Position numbers and translations under genes: made by a program. From positions 1-20,038 of the forward strand of contig JAANSK020291045.1 of NCBI GenBank assembly GCA_011763485.2: DNA of 20,038 nucleotides, read 5' to 3'. The notes under the pieces are model-generated. The model worked only from the letters and a program-made list of their open reading frames with translations, searched no databases and was not told where the DNA came from. Source of the stretch: Isoetes engelmannii. Its lineage: Eukaryota > Streptophyta > Lycopodiopsida > Isoetales > Isoetaceae. Each line of letters starts with the position of its first letter. The stretch's first letter is position 1. Positions 10,867 through 20,038 of the stretch are shown here, in pieces.

Positions 10867-11625
10867 CGGTTTTCACTGTGCAGAATGGGCATAGACATTA
10901 ATCTTTAGCAATGCCACTGCAAATGTGAAGAAATAGCAGGTCTTGGTTGGTATTGGTCTTTTTTGGTACAACAGTCGCTGAAGAATATTTATCACAACAA
11001 GAAAGATGGTAGGTTAACATCACATACTTAAAGGGCCGTTAGGTTGGCAAGGCATGCAAGAATTACTTACTCAATTGACTAGTTTGATTTGGTCAATATA
11101 TGCATTGCATTTGTTGTTGTTTCAATATCACTCTTGAAGGTCTCATTCAATGCCCCAATTCCTCACATTGTATACCATGCAGTGCAATGAGAGAGCAAAA
11201 AAGACATCCTATTAGCTAAAGAACTAGAGATAGGAGATTGACTCCTCTAAAAAAATTTGAACATGATTTAGAGAACGTTGAACAAGAAGAGCTCTTTGGA
11301 TGTAAGAAACTAGGGATGTGTCTCAAATCGTTAAAATCCCCCCTTTTCCAGGAGCCAAGTCCGTGTTAGATCATGGGCTTGAAAGACCATCTATTCTGAT
11401 ATATATCCACACTTCGAAAGAATTTAGTTAAAAGAATGATTTGCTTTCTGACACATGCGCAAAATGATTTTATTGAACGTTCATGCTTTTTGCTCTTAAA
11501 ATCTGGATTTGGAAAATATGTACTAGTTGAGAATATACTTATCAGCTTACAAATTTGGATGTACCAGTGATATGTTTTCCATATTTTATATTATTGTTCA
11601 CTTCAACTCATTTTTGTGCATATAG
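10867..11625. other. Intergenic DNA, nothing recognised
   Basis: AT-rich sequence without long frames, RNA genes or clear repeats. A pyrimidine-rich stretch at its right end (about 11580-11625, ending CATATAG) could serve as a splice acceptor for the exon-like island that follows. Confidence 0.4.
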
Positions 11626-11713
11626 GATATGCTACCAATTTTCGAGCAAATACAACATGCTAGTGACATCAAATCTCAGGTTGAAAGAAGTGCTGACGAT
11701 GGATTTTTGCCAG
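11626..11713 (+). other. Exon-like island of unknown origin
   Basis: The 88-base segment has an acceptor (GCATATAG) before it and a donor (CCAG, then GTGTGA) after it. A second good acceptor, TTATATTCAG, ends at 11797 and would define an 84-nt intron, typical for this window. Two frames are open. One reads DMLPIFEQIQHASDIKSQ and continues protein-like, but ends soon after the join. The other continues, when spliced, into the frame at 11798-12130 that contains the psaA-derived sequence. No protein family is recognised. It may be a captured or orphaned exon. Confidence 0.3.
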
Positions 11714-11911
11714 GTGTGAAACGCTTACTATTACTGCTTTTTGCATATTCTGCATAGTTGTGATAGGAAGAATTCTTTTACGTATTCTTATATTCAGGAA
11801 TCTACGCATGTGCTTGAAATGTTTACAATCACTAGAGGAATGCTCGGTGTTTTTAGTTGTCCAAGACATGAACCACAGCATTGGGGCAAGTTGACTGTCG
11901 CACACAAAAGT

Positions 11912-12022
11912 CATGATTTTGACAGTCATACCAATGATTTGGAAGATATTTCTCGCAAAGTCTTTAGTGCTCACTTTGGGCAATTAGACATCATTCTCGT
12001 TTGGCTAAGCGGTATGTACTTT
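11912..12022 (+). pseudogene. psaA: Nuclear insert of plastid psaA (partial)
   Basis: The 37 codons starting CAT GAT TTT GAC translate to [20 protein letters not shown] and continue [17 protein letters not shown]. This is the N-terminal region (about residues 50-90) of the photosystem I P700 apoprotein A1, which in plastids reads HDFDSHT[SN]DLE[ED]ISRK[VI][21 protein letters not shown]. The match starts and stops abruptly: neither WNLHADA before it nor HGARFSNYE after it is present. The frame is uninterrupted and differs from plastid PsaA by only a few residues (for example D after FGQL). Plastid DNA in the nucleus is common (NUPT). A piece of about 111 bp cannot make a working PsaA of roughly 750 residues. 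Confidence 0.85.
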
Positions 12023-13810
12023 GCCTTAAACTGGAAACTCACACCTACCGCCCTTACCACGGATTCCAGATACCCCCACGGCATGACACGCAATACTAGT
12101 TTGCTTGATTCCAGACTAAGCTATACTTGAAACCCTTCAAGCAGTCATTGTGCCACGAGTAACGCATACTTGCCCGCATCGGATCGTGCAGAGCATCCTT
12201 GGCTGATAAATCATGTTGGTAAAATGCTTTCAACCACTATTGTAATTACTACAAGGAATGAAAACCACAGTGGATCGATCACAATCAATGTGCAATTTCT
12301 GCATTGAGCATCATAGTTAAATGTAGATAGAAACACATGGTGTTTCATTTTATCATCTACAGGTTATATAATATAATGAGATTATCATGTTTCTTGCAAT
12401 TACCTGGCTGCCTGCTACTTACCGATTCTTCCTTGCAACATCCTGCAAAGCCTTGATAGCTGCTTCCTTTAAGGCCCATCAAATTTGGAGAACCCTGCCT
12501 TAAATTTACAGGCCATTGATTTGGTGGAAAATGGTGGAAGGACGTTTCACTTCCAGTTGGAGAGTTTTGGAACCGCTACTGCTTCGCGCAAACTAGGAAC
12601 TTTCATAATAGTGTAATGGGCTTTCAACAACGAATCTTGACGTAATACATTGTAATGAGAACAGGATATTAGAGTGAACAACATTAATAATGCAACTTGT
12701 TTTTTCTTGTTTTGTGGCTATGGCTACTAAAAGAGCAAGTCACGTCAGAGCAACAAAAAGAATGTTGCTTGTTGCGACACGCATGGGACCGAACATTTAC
12801 GATGCATGACGGGCCTGAGGTCGATCGAACAACTCATCCTTGACAAGACAATAACTAGCAGTAGGGCAAGCTTAGGACAAAGGCAGGTTGAATAGGAAGA
12901 AAGAGGATGCAAGACATACGAAGGAAAACAAAAAGAGAAAATATAGACCGAAAACATGAGATGACGTGAAAAGGCACGATGCTAACAAGGAACTCAGCGT
13001 ATATCTAACATGTGGATGCCAGAATTGCTTTCGACAATAAGTCTACTTTAAAATTTTAAATAAAATGTTAGACGAATCCGTAGTCATAAACTATATAAAA
13101 CCTATATACAAAGTCTAAAGTTCTATATATTGACCATAGCTTCATCATTTTTATTTCTTACTTTTGGTATTGTAGGCTTCCTCTTGTATTTACTTCTGTT
13201 GTAAAATAATGCGAAGGAGGCTGGCGACAATCAATGGAGAAGAAGTGAATGAGAATTGGTGTTCCCTCCCTCCCTCCTCCCTCATGTCTTGATTGTTGTG
13301 TTCACGTATGCAAGGATACTTAGAGGGAGGTGCCATATGCCATGTCTTATGGTATGTTGCCAATGCTGTTCAAACCAAGACAGAGCCAGAGCGTGAATCC
13401 ATAGATTGTTTTAACCTGTAAAAATGACCATAGCTTCTTTACCCTGTTCGAAGCTAGACAAGGCCATAGCTTGAATCCATAGCTTCTTCAGTTGCAGCCA
13501 TAGCTTGTATACAAAAACATCCTACAGTCTGCTACATAGATCTATTTCATGAAAAAAGGGTTGAAACTGTCGCTTGCAAAACTCCCAAGATCTTACCTGC
13601 AAACAAAAATCTTAGCTAGAAAAAGAAAACTGCCTGCAGGACCGCAAGATCTTTAACCTAGAAACCAGTCCGAAAGAGCAGACACTGCTACGCGAGAGCA
13701 AAAGCGCAAACCTAAAGAAAATCTCTACCAGAATCCTAAACAGAAAAAAAAAAAAACCTTAGTTTACTTCACGAAAAACTCAAAATGAGTTTACTTAGGA
13801 TGCCCTGCCG
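12023..13810. other. Intergenic DNA with short repeats, no gene
   Basis: The frame containing the psaA insert stays open to 12130 but loses all similarity. Nothing else is convincingly coding. The 9-mer CCATAGCTT occurs at 13134, 13428, 13464, 13477 and 13498, four of these within 80 bases. A CCCTCC-rich tract lies near 13264-13283 and an A-rich run near 13743-13756. Confidence 0.4.
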
Positions 13811-14184
13811 TACCAAGCATCCCTCGCACTGACGCCATCGCCGCCAAAATCGCTCCCCAAATACCATATCGTGGCTTCAAGGTTTTTGGTCTGTCATTCC
13901 AATGTGGCCGATGACCCTCTCCCGGCGTTAAATCCGTTCCCAAACTCAAAATGAAAAGATATGGTGCCTTTATCGTATCAAGCATCCCTCCGACCGACGC
14001 CATCGCCGCCAAAATCACCAAAATTGCTCCCCAAATACCATATTGTGGCTTCAAGGTCTTTGGTCTGCCATTCCGGCATGGCCAATGATCCGCTCTTGGC
14101 GTTAAATCGCTCCCCAAATGCGATATCGTGGCTTCAAGATTTTTGGTTTGCCATTCCGACGTGGCCTGCGGCCCCCTCCCGGCT
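13811..14184. repeat. GC-rich imperfect tandem repeat, three units
   Basis: A core of about 83 bp beginning GCTCCCCAAAT and containing GTGGCTTCAAG, TTTTGGT and GGCGTTAAATC starts near 13850, 14024 and 14107. The first two copies also share about 40 bases upstream (AAGCATCCCTC then GACGCCATCGCCGCCAAAAT), giving larger units at 13811-13933 and 13976-14108. The third copy is core only and ends at 14184. The block is clearly more GC-rich than its surroundings. Long frames exist on both strands (13791-14198 minus, 13961-14335 plus), but they come from repeat periodicity and match nothing known. Origin unknown; transposon-derived sequence is possible. Confidence 0.7.
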
Positions 14185-14296
14185 AACACCGGTCGCAAGA
14201 CCCCACCAGTCTATGCCAAAATGCAATCCAAAAAACTTGAAACGATACATGACTCTGATCAGCATAATTGCAAATGATTGTAAAAAGATAGAGATG

Positions 14297-14646
14297 CTAC
14301 GCGCCACTTCGATCTCTATGCATTATACTATGTAAAGTTGCTGCTAATTGGTTGCTACATAGCATGGAGAGAGGAAGTTCTATGTAACTTTTCCGAGGAC
14401 CTATGATACCTTCTGATAGACGAACATCTTCACAAAGTTTCTTCACTGCCTTCTCTAATGGCCATTTTAGGTAAACCAACCATGTCAATCCCCCATTTTC
14501 CCATCCATACAATCGCCCAAAATACTATTGGCTTAAAGATTCTAGAGGCAATCTTTCTACTAGAAGCTTTTGGACCTTGTAAAATTAGTGTGGCATATAG
14601 CCTCTGCATCAAAAGACGACATCCATGTCTCAGCAAGAAGCATTAG
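14297..14646 (-). mobile_element. Broken Ty3/gypsy-like integrase remnant
   Basis: Minus-strand translations contain fragments resembling a Ty3/gypsy (Metaviridae-type) integrase: a zinc-binding-region-like piece (GPKASSRKIASRIF), a WGIDMVG block like the start of the catalytic core, and KWPLEKAVKKL like the core strand that follows in these enzymes. The pieces lie in the expected order. The element is a fossil: badly broken, with several breaks, very short and without recognisable LTRs. It sits just beyond the 3' end of the tubulin cofactor gene. Age cannot be estimated without related copies. Confidence 0.4.
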
Positions 14647-14800
14647 ATAACTCACTCCAGTAGAATTAGTTTCTGGATCTTTTCTATAGCTTATTAAAAT
14701 TATCATATCCCAAAAAAACTGGGGAAGAAACGTATTAACCCCAAAGTCTACACTGCATTCATTGAATTAATGCATTTCGTGACACATCCAGACTTGAGTG
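14647..14800 (-). other. Probable 3' UTR/flank of the tubulin cofactor E gene
   Basis: AT-rich sequence after the stop codon of the minus-strand gene. Poly(A)-signal-like words on the minus strand (for example AATAAG near 14690) are compatible with ordinary plant 3' ends. The retroelement remnant begins about 150 bases past the stop, so the 3' UTR is either short or reads into it. Confidence 0.3.
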
Positions 14801-17800
14801 TCAGGCAAACTCATCTACAAGAATGCATGACGTAGGTCCAAGCTCTAAATCACCTAGAGTTTGCAAGTCATCCTCCAACGGGAGTGGAAGAGGGACTTCC
14901 TGTGACCAAGAAATTGTAAGAAAATAGAAGTCAAAATCTTCATCAATCCAAACTACTTGAATACCTTGTCTTCTACAAACAAATGTTGCTTTGTTGCTCT
15001 CAGCTTAAACAGACCTTCACACACATGTTTCAACCTCCCCAACTGAGTAGAAACCATGCTTGATGAATGTCTTTTACAGATTCAAGATGCACAAAGAAGA
15101 AACAGGACAAAGGAAAAAGGAAAGGGGAAAAATAATTGTCCTACGAACCGATGTTGATAATGGAAGTTTCTTAGTAACAGGAGCTACTTCTCCAACGCTG
15201 GATGCAACACATTTTAAAGTGATTGCTGGAAGCCATCAAAGAAACCGTATTACATCCATAGAAAACCTTTTTCACTAATAAAAAATAACGAATCTGGTAT
15301 TCAAGGGTACTTACAAAGTAGGCTGGCTCCCAAGTTCTTATTTGCTGTTCCTCCAATGTACGCAGTTTCATCGGATAGATCATAAAACTTCTTCAGATAC
15401 AAAAAGCTGCCGAACCAGGAAAAATAAGCTGTCAGACCCAAGACAGAAGCTATCACATTCTCTCTCCAAGTAAAGTTTTAGTTTATCCCACTTCTATTGT
15501 CAAGCATCTTTTTGCAGCAACTCAAGCTTTCCAAATTCTCATAAAAACAATGGCCATCCCATGCATTCTTCAGAGAACCATGAGATAAAAAAAAAAAGAG
15601 AGCATTTCTTTGCTATTCTACATTAAGTCTCAGGCAGCTTACTAAACTTCTTACAACTACTTACAACAGCCCTTGAATCTCAAAACATGCTTTCAGGAAA
15701 AAATAAGCAATACCGAGGATGCGCCGCTTCAATACTTTCTTCACTGTTGTTGTGCATAGTGTTTATTACATGTCTCACGTATCTGCCATAAAAAAATCTT
15801 CATGTAAGAAAATACGCCAGGACCACCAGAAACCTTGTAATTGACATAAGCACTAAAAAGAAGCTCAAAAGAAAAGGCAAATAGAAATGGTAAAGTTGAT
15901 ACACCTAGCCTAAACTTGAAAGCACTTCAATTGAGTTGAACCAAAGACTAACCTGATCTCTGAATCTCTCCTTTCTCTGGGTTTCACCTGCTTGTTAATA
16001 AGAAAAGATGAAGTAAAGAATGTCCTACTAGAAAAGCATGAAATGAATCTTTCCTTTTATTTTAAAATTAAATGTAACGTAAGCAAAAGGATGTAAATGA
16101 CCCCATCAAAGCTAATGGACAAGCACACATTAACAGAATGCAGATGGCATGTAAATTTGCCCATGTAAAGCTAGAGAAAAGGAGAAATTAAGCAGAAAAT
16201 ACTCATGCTTCCAGCAACCAGAACTCCATATCCAGTATATCCTAGAAGGAAAAAAGTCTACACTTCATGCAAATGCAAATGCAAATGCAAATGCTCATTC
16301 TCATTGTTTAAAACAACAGTATTCATCTAGTTTTGTATTTCCAGTCGTATTTAACAATATATATCTGAAAAAAGAAATTGAGCAGGTAGATGTACCTCAC
16401 TTCCATTGAGGACAACAATCTTACTTAGCCGTGCTACCAACATATAGCGGGGCACACCACCTCTGGCAGGATCAGTGACCGGATTTTCTGATAGACGCAC
16501 ATCCTTCAAGAAGAATGAATGGGTCAGCAACAACATTTTTCTGACCTTCTATTTTTGTATAAACCAAAGACGTTATGTGCCGACATACTGTGAGGTTTGG
16601 GAACTTGTCTAGAGCATCCACTGAGGCTAAATTGCTGATGCTATTCTTACCTGCATACAGCTTCAGTGGTTATAATAATTGCAGGAGGTTCAGTAATAAT
16701 CAAATCTTACCAAGAAGCAAACAGGATAGTTTGCTGAATGGCTGAACAATCATATTTCCATGCACCAGATTATTTTGTTCGGAAAATTCTGGATAATAGA
16801 CCATCTTTATCTTATTACCAATAAGATTAAGCTGCTCCAGACTGCAAAATAAAGCATAGCTACTTGTGATATAAAGGTAGTAGGCATCTATCTATGCTTT
16901 GGCATCCTAGAAAGGAAGATTTATGCCTGTCTCTTCATTCATAAATCCAGCACCTCCGTAGTTCAGACAGCTTCATGATCTCTTCCCAGCTTTCAATCCA
17001 ATTATCCTCCAGATTAAGAAGACGTAATGATGAAAACCCTTGCACGGCCGTTGCTTTTTCAACGCACAAATTCTGCGGCACAGGCTGCAGAACATGGGCA
17101 GATGTGATAATTTCATTAAAACATCTTCTGAAAAACAAGGTAAAAATGAAATGCAACATAATAGTACAAATGCCTTTCTTGCAGCCTAATACAGTCTTTT
17201 CTTCCTTTTATGCGTCTATTTAACACTCTTTACATATTTCATTGCATAGGACATAGGTATTCAAACATCTATCCTATTTCAATGCCGAGGTGACCTGAAG
17301 GCATTCTCATCCTACAGGAATGTCTTGTGCCATATAGCAATATTTTATCCCTCGAAAAAAATTCTCATATTTAGATCCATTCCACATTTCCATTTCCGGA
17401 TCTGTTGTGCGATAAATTTACAGAAAATGCCTTTGAAATTATATGCTGCCTGTGACATGGGAGTTGCATGACAAGTGCTAGCTTATGCCAAGATATACTT
17501 ACGAAGCTTCTTTCTGCCTTTATAGCAGGCTTGCACTATGATACTTATCAATGAAGCAGAGAACTAGTTTGTAAAGTTCAGAGCTTACCGTTATTAGCCT
17601 TATCATATTTTGGGAAAGATGCAGTTCTTCCAGCACATCAAGTGACGATTTTAAAATCTCAACCTAATGGTAAGAAAACAATGAAACGAATTTATTTCAG
17701 AGTCAATACAGTTGCGACAAGCATCTTTAAAATTTAAAGAATGAAATATTACCTGTTCCCATGTCATGCAACAATTGTTTAGAACAAGAACCTTCAGGTT

Positions 17801-19202
17801 CAAAACAGGCAATGGTTTTAGAGCCAGTCTGTTATTGCTTAAGTCCAAAATCTTTAGTGACCTAAGTTCATCACAGATTTGTCCAATGACCTGCGTAATT
17901 AACACCATTGATTTATCTTAACAATAAACAATGATGACAGAGAGATAAGTATGAGGGAGGCGATTCAAAATTTAAATGCATGAATGTACAGGAGCAAGAA
18001 AAAAAATTGTCAGTTCACAAGAAAAGAATTTAAGCTGGAATGCTCATCAGATTATCTTAAGCTAGAATGCTCATCTAAATTATTCAAATCTATGTATTTC
18101 TTCTATTTTCCAATATGTGAATAAGGTAACAGAAAGGGTTCATGCCAAACCAGCTGTAAAAGCAGTACCAAAAAGCATATCGTAACCAAAATATAATGAC
18201 GTTAGAAATATGTTGTGCATTCTTTCATACCATGCCCAAATATTATTACATTCAAAATTCTACCAGAACACCTACAAAATAGAATGAGGATGCTTAATGC
18301 TAACCCCCCATCTTCTTTATCCACCCATCCACAAGCAAACTACATGTCTTTAGAAAGAGGGAACACGAAAGCAAGTTATACAGAGAATGCTCAAGTCTTA
18401 TAACAGCTAATATGTTTAGACACTAACCCACAATCTTAAAGATGTATGATACAAAGACTGAGTTAGACTTACTTCCCAATCTGGCAAGAGATTCCCCGTC
18501 AAATCTAGTTCCACAATTTCTGGCAGAGACAATGCCAACTGTTAAAAATGATTCCTAATACACACCAGAAAAGTGGGATTTACTGTGCACATTTCCAGAC
18601 CTGGTGCAAGTGAACGCGTTTGGCCAGGAATGCCTGGTGAACGAACGCCAGCATTCACTAAAGACACAATGGTAAGTTCGTTCAATTGTTTCTGTTTGGC
18701 TTCAATTTTCTCACGGCCTACTAGTTGTACAGAAACTCGCTTCTGCCCCACCGACATAACGTACATCTCCTCTGCATTGTAACGAATTCCCATCATATGC
18801 ATAGTTCCTTGAGGCATAAGATCTAGCAGCATTTTCACGTGGCTATCTAGAATACCTACTATATATGAATGCTGTTGGTATTATGGAATTACCAGAAATT
18901 TTCTCATCTTCGACAGATGCCGGAGGCCTGTATCTTGAAACAAGAGCTTCGCATAGGGTAATTCCAGTATCCAGGGCTTCAGGTCTAACAAAAGAACCCG
19001 AATTCTCAAATGCAGCATCAAAATAACGGACTCCATTAAGAGTTCCATTATGTCGGCCCTGCCGATCGTCCCAATCCACACCGATCCAAGCTCCACGATA
19101 GCCTTCCACTTCACCAATGTATTTCACAGTACCTAAGCGGGCCGGGCCATCTGCGGATTGGCAGGTTCTTACTCTTTGGCCGATCTGCAGGGTTGAAGCC
19201 AT
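14801..19202 (-). CDS. TFCE: Tubulin-folding cofactor E (15 exons, 540 aa)
   Basis: Cofactor E (PFIFFERLING in Arabidopsis) binds alpha-tubulin in the cytosol and, with cofactors C and D, assembles alpha/beta-tubulin dimers. Exons in transcript order: 18893-19202, 18601-18771, 18473-18519, 17753-17890, 17589-17663, 16954-17084, 16711-16841, 16589-16650, 16396-16503, 15953-15987, 15714-15782, 15315-15406, 15149-15225, 14965-15042, 14801-14899. Phases agree; the sum is 1623 bases. Residues about 5-75 form a CAP-Gly domain (YRGAWIGVDWDD, GRHNGTLNGVRYF, GSFVRPEAL), with GRHNG in place of the usual GKNDG groove motif. Leucine-rich repeats span about 160-360 (VELDLTGN, LKILDLSNNRL, LEELHLSQN, LRLLNLEDN, LEQLNLIGN, VRLSENPV), followed by the conserved cap (GGVPRYMLVARL, VLNGSEV, RRDSEIRYVR). 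The C terminus (about 457-540: ITLKC, LPLS, LFKLRATKQHLFV, ILVDE) is ubiquitin-like. Length matches the roughly 530-residue Arabidopsis protein. The start context GGCATGG is good. Exon 6 could also begin 12 bases later (17072). Confidence 0.95.
16267..16294. repeat. (ATGCAA)n microsatellite in TFCE intron 9
   Basis: Four perfect hexamer copies plus ATGC lie inside the 408-nt intron at 15988-16395. ATGCAAAT recurs through phase overlap. Nothing indicates a function. Confidence 0.9.
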
Positions 19203-19507
19203 GCCTGAATCTAACGTTCAAGTCCGGCGAGGGAAGAAAATAAAGTTCATACGTGGCCCGGCCCTATTTTTCAAAACTATTTTACAACGTGGCATCTTTC
19301 TACGTGGACATTAGAATATGCTCCAGAAAAATAATACAATATGTATTAAATTACAATATATCTAGCATAATATAACAGGGGTTTTTTTTTTTTATACAAT
19401 TTTTTACATGGTTTTACTACGATTTTGTTGTTGTATTCGTGCAAAGGTACTAAATAGTTTCCCTCACTCTACCCTACTCGCTCTTTAAAGAAATTAAAAA
19501 AAACCAC
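19203..19507 (-). promoter_or_regulatory. Upstream region of TFCE
   Basis: About 60 bases of moderately GC-rich sequence precede the start codon and are probably the 5' leader. Further upstream the sequence becomes AT-rich, with a T run at 19382-19393 on the plus strand. No clear TATA box or other element was identified, as is common for housekeeping-type plant promoters. Confidence 0.35.
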
Positions 19508-19777
19508 AGCCGTTGATCTCAACAATTACAACCATTGTTCCAAAAACCTGAACCATAGATACAGAGGTTGCATAACTGTGAATGACATGATAGAAATGCA
19601 AACTTGTACACAAAGTAAACATATTAACAGTATAAACTCCATAGCCGTTGATCTCAACAACTAGAACCGTTGTTCCAAAAACCTGAACCATAGATATAAA
19701 GGTTGCATAACTGTGAATGACATCACAAAGGCAAACTTGCACACAAAGTAAACGTGTTAACAACATAAACTCCATCA
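19508..19777. repeat. 135-bp tandem duplication
   Basis: Two adjacent copies, 19508-19642 and 19643-19777, both start AGCCGTTGATCTCAACAA and share CCAAAAACCTGAACCATAGA, GGTTGCATAACTGTGAATGA and ACACAAAGTAAAC. They differ by scattered substitutions and a small indel. The minus-strand frame across them (19494-19778) repeats the peptide VIHSYAT with VQVFGT twice. It is open because the period is 45 codons, and I do not regard it as a gene. Confidence 0.85.
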
Positions 19778-19831
19778 ACGTACAACACTAGAAGTCACAA
19801 CTCCATCAACGTACAACCATAAAAGCCACAA
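19770..19831. repeat. 31-bp tandem duplication
   Basis: Two adjacent 31-base copies (19770-19800 and 19801-19831) both begin CTCCATCAACGTACAAC and end CACAA, with a few differences between. The first overlaps the end of the 135-bp duplication, so the block probably grew by successive slippage or unequal exchange. Confidence 0.85.
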
Positions 19832-20038
19832 CTGCTATACAAGAACAACAGCATCAAGTGGGGATGCCACGGGATCTACAACTGCACTACCACCAGCAGA
19901 TGACAACAGCACCATGTATATACACAGGAAGTGGAAGAAACCCACAAGTCAAATTTGGTTTAAGTGGGCGGCATCCGAGTCCCACTTTTCCCGTGCACTA
20001 GGTTAAATTGACCAAAAAGGACACCCGAACAATATCTC
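19832..20038. other. Window edge, nothing recognised
   Basis: No frame, repeat or RNA gene is seen in the last 207 bases. Confidence 0.4.

Noticed and set aside
14408-14440. Similarity of this stretch to TFCE exon 9 (shared TTCTGATAGACG, giving DVRLSE in both)
   Set aside because: The shared run is only about 12 exact bases plus scattered matches. That is expected by chance in 20 kb, and the flanking peptides do not align.
18539-18583. Alternative TFCE intron 2 from ACA/GTAAAT to TTAACAG
   Set aside because: It would be only 45 nt and adds residues that break the alignment to the family. The 81-nt intron 18520-18600 gives the conserved join LAP-EIVELDLTGN.
19494-19778. 94-codon minus-strand frame
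   Set aside because: It is produced by the 135-bp tandem duplication, whose period is a multiple of three. There is no domain and no splice or start context.

Overview
The window is nuclear DNA of a land plant: two intron-rich genes with GT-AG introns, AT-rich intergenic DNA, microsatellites, retroposon scraps and a piece of plastid psaA. The psaA piece reads more like non-flowering-plant versions as I remember them ([13 protein letters not shown]), which weakly suggests a bryophyte, fern or gymnosperm. No species can be named.

Layout. 1-2372: intergenic DNA with a small retroposon (about 1514-1683) and the probable leader of gene 1. 2373-6996 (+): a complete 13-exon gene for a predicted 1203-residue protein with a signal peptide, a glycosylated Ig-like ectodomain, about seven membrane helices and a cytosolic tail. 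I cannot name it. 6997-14800: an intergenic stretch of about 7.8 kb between two convergent genes. It holds a doubtful minus-strand frame (7706-8131), a three-unit tRNA-derived SINE array (8719-9217), microsatellites, a decayed frame (10138-10866), an exon-like island (11626-11713), the psaA insert (11912-12022), GC-rich tandem repeats (13811-14184) and a broken Ty3/gypsy-like integrase remnant (about 14297-14646). 14801-19202 (-): a complete 15-exon gene for tubulin-folding cofactor E (540 residues; CAP-Gly, leucine-rich repeats, ubiquitin-like C terminus). 19203-20038: its upstream flank, with a 135-bp tandem duplication and a 31-bp tandem duplication.

The two genes have no evident joint function. 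Gene 1 looks like a cell-surface or endomembrane receptor- or channel-like protein; gene 2 is a cytosolic chaperone for alpha/beta-tubulin assembly. Both exon models were built by hand from splice sites and frame. Each sums to a whole number of codons with no internal stop, which is strong internal support. No conserved novel multi-gene system is visible. The points most worth following are the gene 1 protein, its probable GC-AG intron, the SINE array, and the psaA fragment next to exon-like sequence.
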